From: Candidatus Pelethomonas intestinigallinarum
GTDB lineage: Bacteria > Bacillota > Clostridia > Oscillospirales > Oscillospiraceae
NCBI GenBank assembly: GCA_018712665.1
Contig: DVGP01000184.1
Coordinates: forward strand, 1-5,938
Length of the DNA: 5,938 bases
Direction of reading: 5' to 3'
A model generated the notes under the pieces. That model made no database searches and had not been told where the DNA came from. It saw nothing but the letters and a program-made list of their open reading frames with translations. Below are positions 5,127-5,938 of this stretch, piece after piece. Made by a program: the position numbers and the translations under genes. Each line of letters begins with the position of its first letter. The stretch's first letter is position 1.

Positions 5127-5938
5127 ATGACACAGGCAGCCATGAAGAGCATCGACATGCACTGCGACACCCTGATGCACGCCTATTTCCACCACGGCGA
5201 GGGCGCGGACATCTACCACATGCCGGAGGCCATGGTGGACGTCCGGCGGCTGCGGGAGGGCGGGGCCCTGGCCCAGTTTTTCGCCATCTTTGTCCCGTCC
5301 CGGTGGGAGGACCGGGACTGGCACGGCCGGGAGCCGGTGTCCCAGGAGGAGTACATCCGGGGGTGCGTCCGCATCCTGGAGCGGACCATCCAGGCCCACG
5401 GCGACGCGGTAGCCCTCGCGCTGCGCGCTGAGGACATACTCTCCAACCGGGCCCGGGGAAAGCTCAGCGCCGTTCTGACCATGGAGGACGGCGGCGTGGT
5501 CCGGGGGGATATGGCACGGCTGGAGTGGCTCTACGGCCTGGGCGTCCGGGCCCTGGGGCTGACCTGGAACTATGCCAACTGCTTCGGCGCCCCCAACTCC
5601 CAGGACCCGGCGGTCATGTCCGCCGGTTTGACCCCCTTCGGCAGGGACGCGGTGGTCCGCATGCAGGAGCTGGGGATGCTGGTGGACGTGAGCCACCTGT
5701 CCGACGGGGGCTTCCGAGACGTGGCGGCCCTGGCCAGACGGCCCTTCGTGGCCACCCACTCCAACTGCAGGGCCCTCAGTCCCCACCCCCGGAACCTGAC
5801 CGACGAGATGATCCGGGCCCTGGCGGACCGGGGCGGGGTGATGGGGCTGAACTTCTGCCCCGAGTTCCTCACCCCCGCCGCCGCCGGACGGGAGAGCCGG
5901 GTGGAGGACCTGGTGGCCATGGCCCGGCACGAGAAGCA
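5127..5938 (+). CDS. M19 family dipeptidase (membrane/renal dipeptidase type), 3' end outside window
   Basis: A zinc-dependent dipeptidase of peptidase family M19, which cleaves dipeptides and in some members also D-amino-acid-containing or beta-lactam-like substrates. The first 270 residues are present and the frame is open to the last base. The family's metal-site motifs appear in order: DMHCDT (10-15; His12 and Asp14), LTMEDG (117-122; bridging Glu120), LTWNYAN (145-151), LVDVSHLSD (185-193; His190) and ATHSNCRAL (209-217; His211). The GGVMGLNFCPEFL strand (236-248) follows. The C-terminal GSDFDG-type block expected in this family lies beyond the edge; such proteins are usually a little over 300 residues. 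There is no signal peptide or lipobox, so despite the family name it should be cytoplasmic and act in peptide utilisation. A strong terminator ends 29 bp before the start and no promoter is obvious in the gap. Exact substrate is unknown. Confidence 0.93.
   Translation, partial: MTQAAMKSIDMHCDTLMHAYFHHGEGADIYHMPEAMVDVRRLREGGALAQFFAIFVPSRWEDRDWHGREPVSQEEYIRGCVRILERTIQAHGDAVALALRAEDILSNRARGKLSAVLTMEDGGVVRGDMARLEWLYGLGVRALGLTWNYANCFGAPNSQDPAVMSAGLTPFGRDAVVRMQELGMLVDVSHLSDGGFRDVAALARRPFVATHSNCRALSPHPRNLTDEMIRALADRGGVMGLNFCPEFLTPAAAGRESRVEDLVAMARHEK

Noticed and set aside
5070..5930. 286-codon open frame on the - strand opposite the dipeptidase
   Set aside because: It is low-complexity His/Gly/Pro/Val sequence and overlaps the terminator; the + strand M19 motifs account for the region.
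1..5938. tRNA, rRNA, riboswitch or insertion-sequence genes
   Set aside because: No cloverleaf, conserved rRNA or riboswitch core, or transposase-like protein was recognised on either strand by eye.

Overview
The window is GC-rich and all its convincing genes lie on the + strand. Gene style suggests a Gram-positive gut Clostridia member, most likely Oscillospiraceae (Flavonifractor/Lawsonibacter-like). The signs are an S-layer-homology (SLH) surface protein with tandem beta-domains, a CBS/DRTGG-type family II pyrophosphatase, an M19 dipeptidase without a signal peptide, and strong GGAGG-type ribosome binding sites. The taxon is inferred from gene style and was not tested by a search.

Layout: (1) 1-2359 is the C-terminal 785 residues of a cell-surface protein whose 5' end lies outside the window. 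It has an Ig/PKD-like domain, four related beta-rich repeats and three C-terminal SLH modules. A 16-bp hairpin terminator follows at 2366-2402. (2) 2403-2700 holds no credible gene. Its core (2470-2641) is a compact non-coding element: a 10-bp-stem hairpin, a short A/T palindrome, a perfect 22-bp palindrome, then five tandem 17-nt hairpins spaced 22/23/22/23 bp whose stems change in a compensatory way. (3) An extended -10 promoter at 2666-2694 precedes a DUF1643-family gene (about 2736-3347). (4) 66 bp later comes a complete CBS-DRTGG-CBS manganese-dependent inorganic pyrophosphatase (3414-5030), closed by a strong intrinsic terminator at 5052-5097. (5) An M19 membrane-dipeptidase-type peptidase starts at 5127 and runs off the right edge.

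The genes do not form an obvious pathway. The surface protein is one transcription unit. The DUF1643 and pyrophosphatase genes may be co-transcribed. The dipeptidase is a separate housekeeping peptide-catabolism gene whose promoter is not evident. The least explained part of the window is the palindrome and hairpin element at 2470-2641, which sits between a terminator and a promoter.
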